Source: Sebastes aleutianus (Eukaryota; Chordata; Actinopteri; Perciformes; Sebastidae). From it: a stretch of DNA of 64,000 nt. Below, piece after piece: positions 61,651 through 64,000 of this stretch. The translations under genes were made by a program, and so were the position numbers. The stretch's first letter is position 1. Each line of letters starts with the position of its first letter. Below the pieces are notes generated by a model. The model saw only the letters and a list, made by a program, of their open reading frames with translations. It was not told where the DNA came from and did no database searches. Location of the stretch: positions 18,488,065 to 18,552,064 of the forward strand of contig CAKAKS010000022.1 in assembly GCA_916700875.1 (NCBI GenBank), read 5' to 3'.

Positions 61651-62563
61651 TCTTTACACTACCTGGAAAGGACAGACAGAGTTAGCTGGTGAACACAGTG
61701 CAGCATTTAGCAGCTTGAGAGCCAGATATTTCCCTCAGGAGTCGAAAGATGTCGGAAGACCAAACCAGGGCTGTAATGTGACTGTGGAGCGCTAGGCATC
61801 TAGGCTTCTTAGATTAGAAAAGGCAGATCTGAAGGTTCTCAGGTTGAGCTAAACGCTTTATGTACGACAAGTGTTAACTGCAAATGTCATAATAAAACCA
61901 GTTAATATTTTACAAGTTAATAAACTCGTCATCGAAAAAGAACAGGACTCAGTTTTGCAGCTGCAAACCAGCTTTGGGCAGGAAAAAAGGCAAGTTGACA
62001 CAGAAAACACCCACAATCCCTCACCCCAAATCCTCTCTAATATCTTAAAGCTCTGTAGGATCATTTTGAAGGTTACAAAGTTCCCCTGGTGCGATGATAT
62101 AACAGTACATACATTCTGCCGAGCCTCAAGTAGGCGTGTTCTTGTGTGTCTGGAGGTGTATGTGTCTGTGAGAGTGATGAAAAGCGCTGGCCGTGTATCC
62201 CTGACCTCAAATTGTGCTCTGTATCACTCTCTTGGATCCGATTTCCTGCTGTGTGTTTGTATGTATAATTTTAACATGTGTGAGAGAAAATGATAAATCA
62301 TTTCGGCTCGTGCATGAAAGACTTCTAAACAGTTCAGATGGGTTTACGTGTGAGATGGCCGAGGCCAGTGGCTCTCAGCGGACAGCGCCTGTCATCAATT
62401 AACATTTCTGTCTGTGTGTGTCGGGGGAGCAAAAATGTGCGGAGGAAGTTGATGTGAGCGAGGGAGGCATTTAGTTTAATGTCAGTTTAAAGACGAAGAC
62501 ATGCTGACACACATGGAGTGAAGGTGAAAGCAGTTAAACCGTTACCTCCCCAATTACATGCTG

Positions 62564-62564
<1 letters not shown>

Positions 62565-62608
<44 letters not shown>
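62565..62608 (+). repeat. (AC)22 microsatellite
   Basis: Longest CA/AC tract in the window, uninterrupted. Confidence 0.95.
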
Positions 62609-62610
<2 letters not shown>

Positions 62611-64000
62611 TCAGGCGAACAATCAGGACATTCTTTCCAAAAAGCCCTTGAGTTGAAAATGAGCGTTTGGACATTTGAATGACTACTTCATTCATGTTCT
62701 ACACACACTTGTTCGTCTTCATGGTGTGTGTGAAGCGGGAGTAGCACACTTTGAACAAATTGCCTGAAATTGGCGTTCACTGACAAATTGATAAATTGCA
62801 TTAATACTTGTTTTCTCTGATCCAATCACAACATGGCAATTTGCCATCTGGCCGGTGGTGTTGGTAGTGTGCAGAGCAGTCAGAGGGTATTCACTTCAGG
62901 CCGAAAAGCTGTCTGCAGAGGTGTGAAAACGTCCCACCAGAGACATGGACACATGATAATATTTACTTTATGAATCCACTGTTTCATACTGTTGAAGTTC
63001 TTATACCTTGGGGGATATTTACCCGCCTGCCACAATGTTTTTATATAGCAAGTTTACTTATTTTACTAAGCCTAAAGATATGATGAGTTAAATGTTATCT
63101 AATTTAAAGCTAAATAAGATTTATGGCTCTGTTAAGACCCGGCATTAACATGTGTCCTCAGTGATCCAATCACAATCGGACAGCTCTATGCGTCTCTAAT
63201 GCGTCTCCACGTGTCTCTAGTGACCACTTGTGATCCGATCGCACTTCCCCGCTCTATATGTAAATAAACGCGCAGTGAACACACTGCTAATACAGCAGCT
63301 GTTGTGACGTAACATTACATGAATTTCTGTAGTAATATCCGACATATTTGTGAATTCGGTTACATTTTATTTACATCTAAATGTAAGGTTCTTGTACCGG
63401 CGGTCCCTGGGAGACCTCTGCGCGCCGACACCGCTGCTTTTGTCAGGCAACAGCGGCGTTCAGAGCTTCAGAGCCGGGTATGAGAGCGAGCGAGCCAGCG
63501 AGTGTCAGCTCCATGCAAAGCACCGGAACAAAAACACAGACGTATATCGGACAGCATGACAACATTTAATAGTCTGTAAAATTATGTAGCAGATAGATAA
63601 GATATTTTAGAAAAATAGCATGCTAACATTGATGTGTAAAATCAGATCAAATCAAAAGTTTGACCTCATGGTGGCGTTAGAGGAAAAGTCAGAGGATCAC
63701 CAAAGTAAGAAGAATTCATCGTCTGGGAAACATGAATGTTTGTGCCACTCAATCCATCAAGTAGATGTTGAGATAGTTCACTGAATAAATGATAACGTTG
63801 ACCTGCTGATAAGCTCAGCTCCCAAGAAGGTAATGGAGGTATCAGTGGTGCTGTTATCACACTGCACTCCCTGAATCTAGTTGGCAGGTTTGCAAAGATA
63901 AAAACCCCGGTTGGCTGGAACCCCACATATTTAGGACTTTAGCCAAAATAGTTACACAAAAATGTTTTCTTGCTTTCTGTGTTTTTCTTTTTTTAATCAC

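Larger units (their letters stand above)
61085..64000. other. intron or flank of the minus-strand gene
   Basis: No further minus-strand exon was recognised. Contains the repeat-like stretch 61316-61650 and the AC repeat. Upstream exons of the minus-strand gene should lie beyond 64000 if it is a normal multi-exon gene. Confidence 0.6.

Noticed and set aside
1..64000. CRISPR arrays, prokaryotic operons, integrated viral genes
   Set aside because: None seen: the tandem repeats lack unique spacers of regular size, genes are spliced, and no viral polymerase, capsid or integrase frame was found.

Overview
The window is vertebrate nuclear DNA, almost certainly from a percomorph-type teleost fish. 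Genes have small GC-rich exons in AT-rich introns with GT-AG junctions. CA/GT microsatellites are frequent, and non-autonomous hAT-like and foldback elements and tRNA-derived SINEs are dense. There are no operons, Shine-Dalgarno sites or CRISPR arrays. The species is not identifiable by reading alone.

Positions 1-46428 hold the 3' two thirds of an anoctamin gene on the + strand, best matched to ano2 (TMEM16B), a Ca2+-activated chloride channel. I place 15 confident coding exons and one candidate 33-nt exon between 701 and 46428; all joins keep the reading frame. They encode about 660-670 residues, from the first extracellular loop to the C-terminus. All six Ca2+-coordinating positions known from the family are present, and the protein ends in a class I PDZ ligand (HTAV). 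The N-terminus and TM1 lie upstream of base 1.

The 12.2-kb ano2 intron at 17076-29235 splits TM7 and contains a complete same-strand gene (24875-26288) for an unrecognised 375-residue coiled-coil protein. Its only intron is, base for base, a 284-bp hAT-like MITE: TIR TAGGAATG/CATCCCTA, flanked by an imperfect 8-bp duplication GGCCAAGG/GGCCACCG. The element ends supply part of both splice sites, and the inferred insertion leaves the reading frame intact with two added codons. This is the most striking observation in the window.

From 46429 to about 60100 no gene was found. At 60186-61084 the last two coding exons of a minus-strand coiled-coil protein gene appear, convergent with ano2, with an AATAAA 53 bases past the stop. 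The rest of that gene should lie beyond 64000, and 61085-64000 holds only repeats and unassigned sequence.

Repeats dominate the non-coding sequence. They include five copies of a TAGGGCTGTCAA element, three copies of a 0.6-0.9-kb TTAACCCTCT element, four copies of a TTTAAAGGTCCCATAT element, and a CAGTGGTTCCCAACC hAT element with its target duplication. There is also a TAGGGGCTGTCGCA hAT MITE whose empty site is preserved in a second repeat copy in this same window. Other repeats are two tRNA-type SINEs, a 500-bp pyrimidine-only tract, an ACTTATTTTACGTAACAAA minisatellite, and a tandem array with two perfect palindromic estrogen response elements and four one-mismatch versions.
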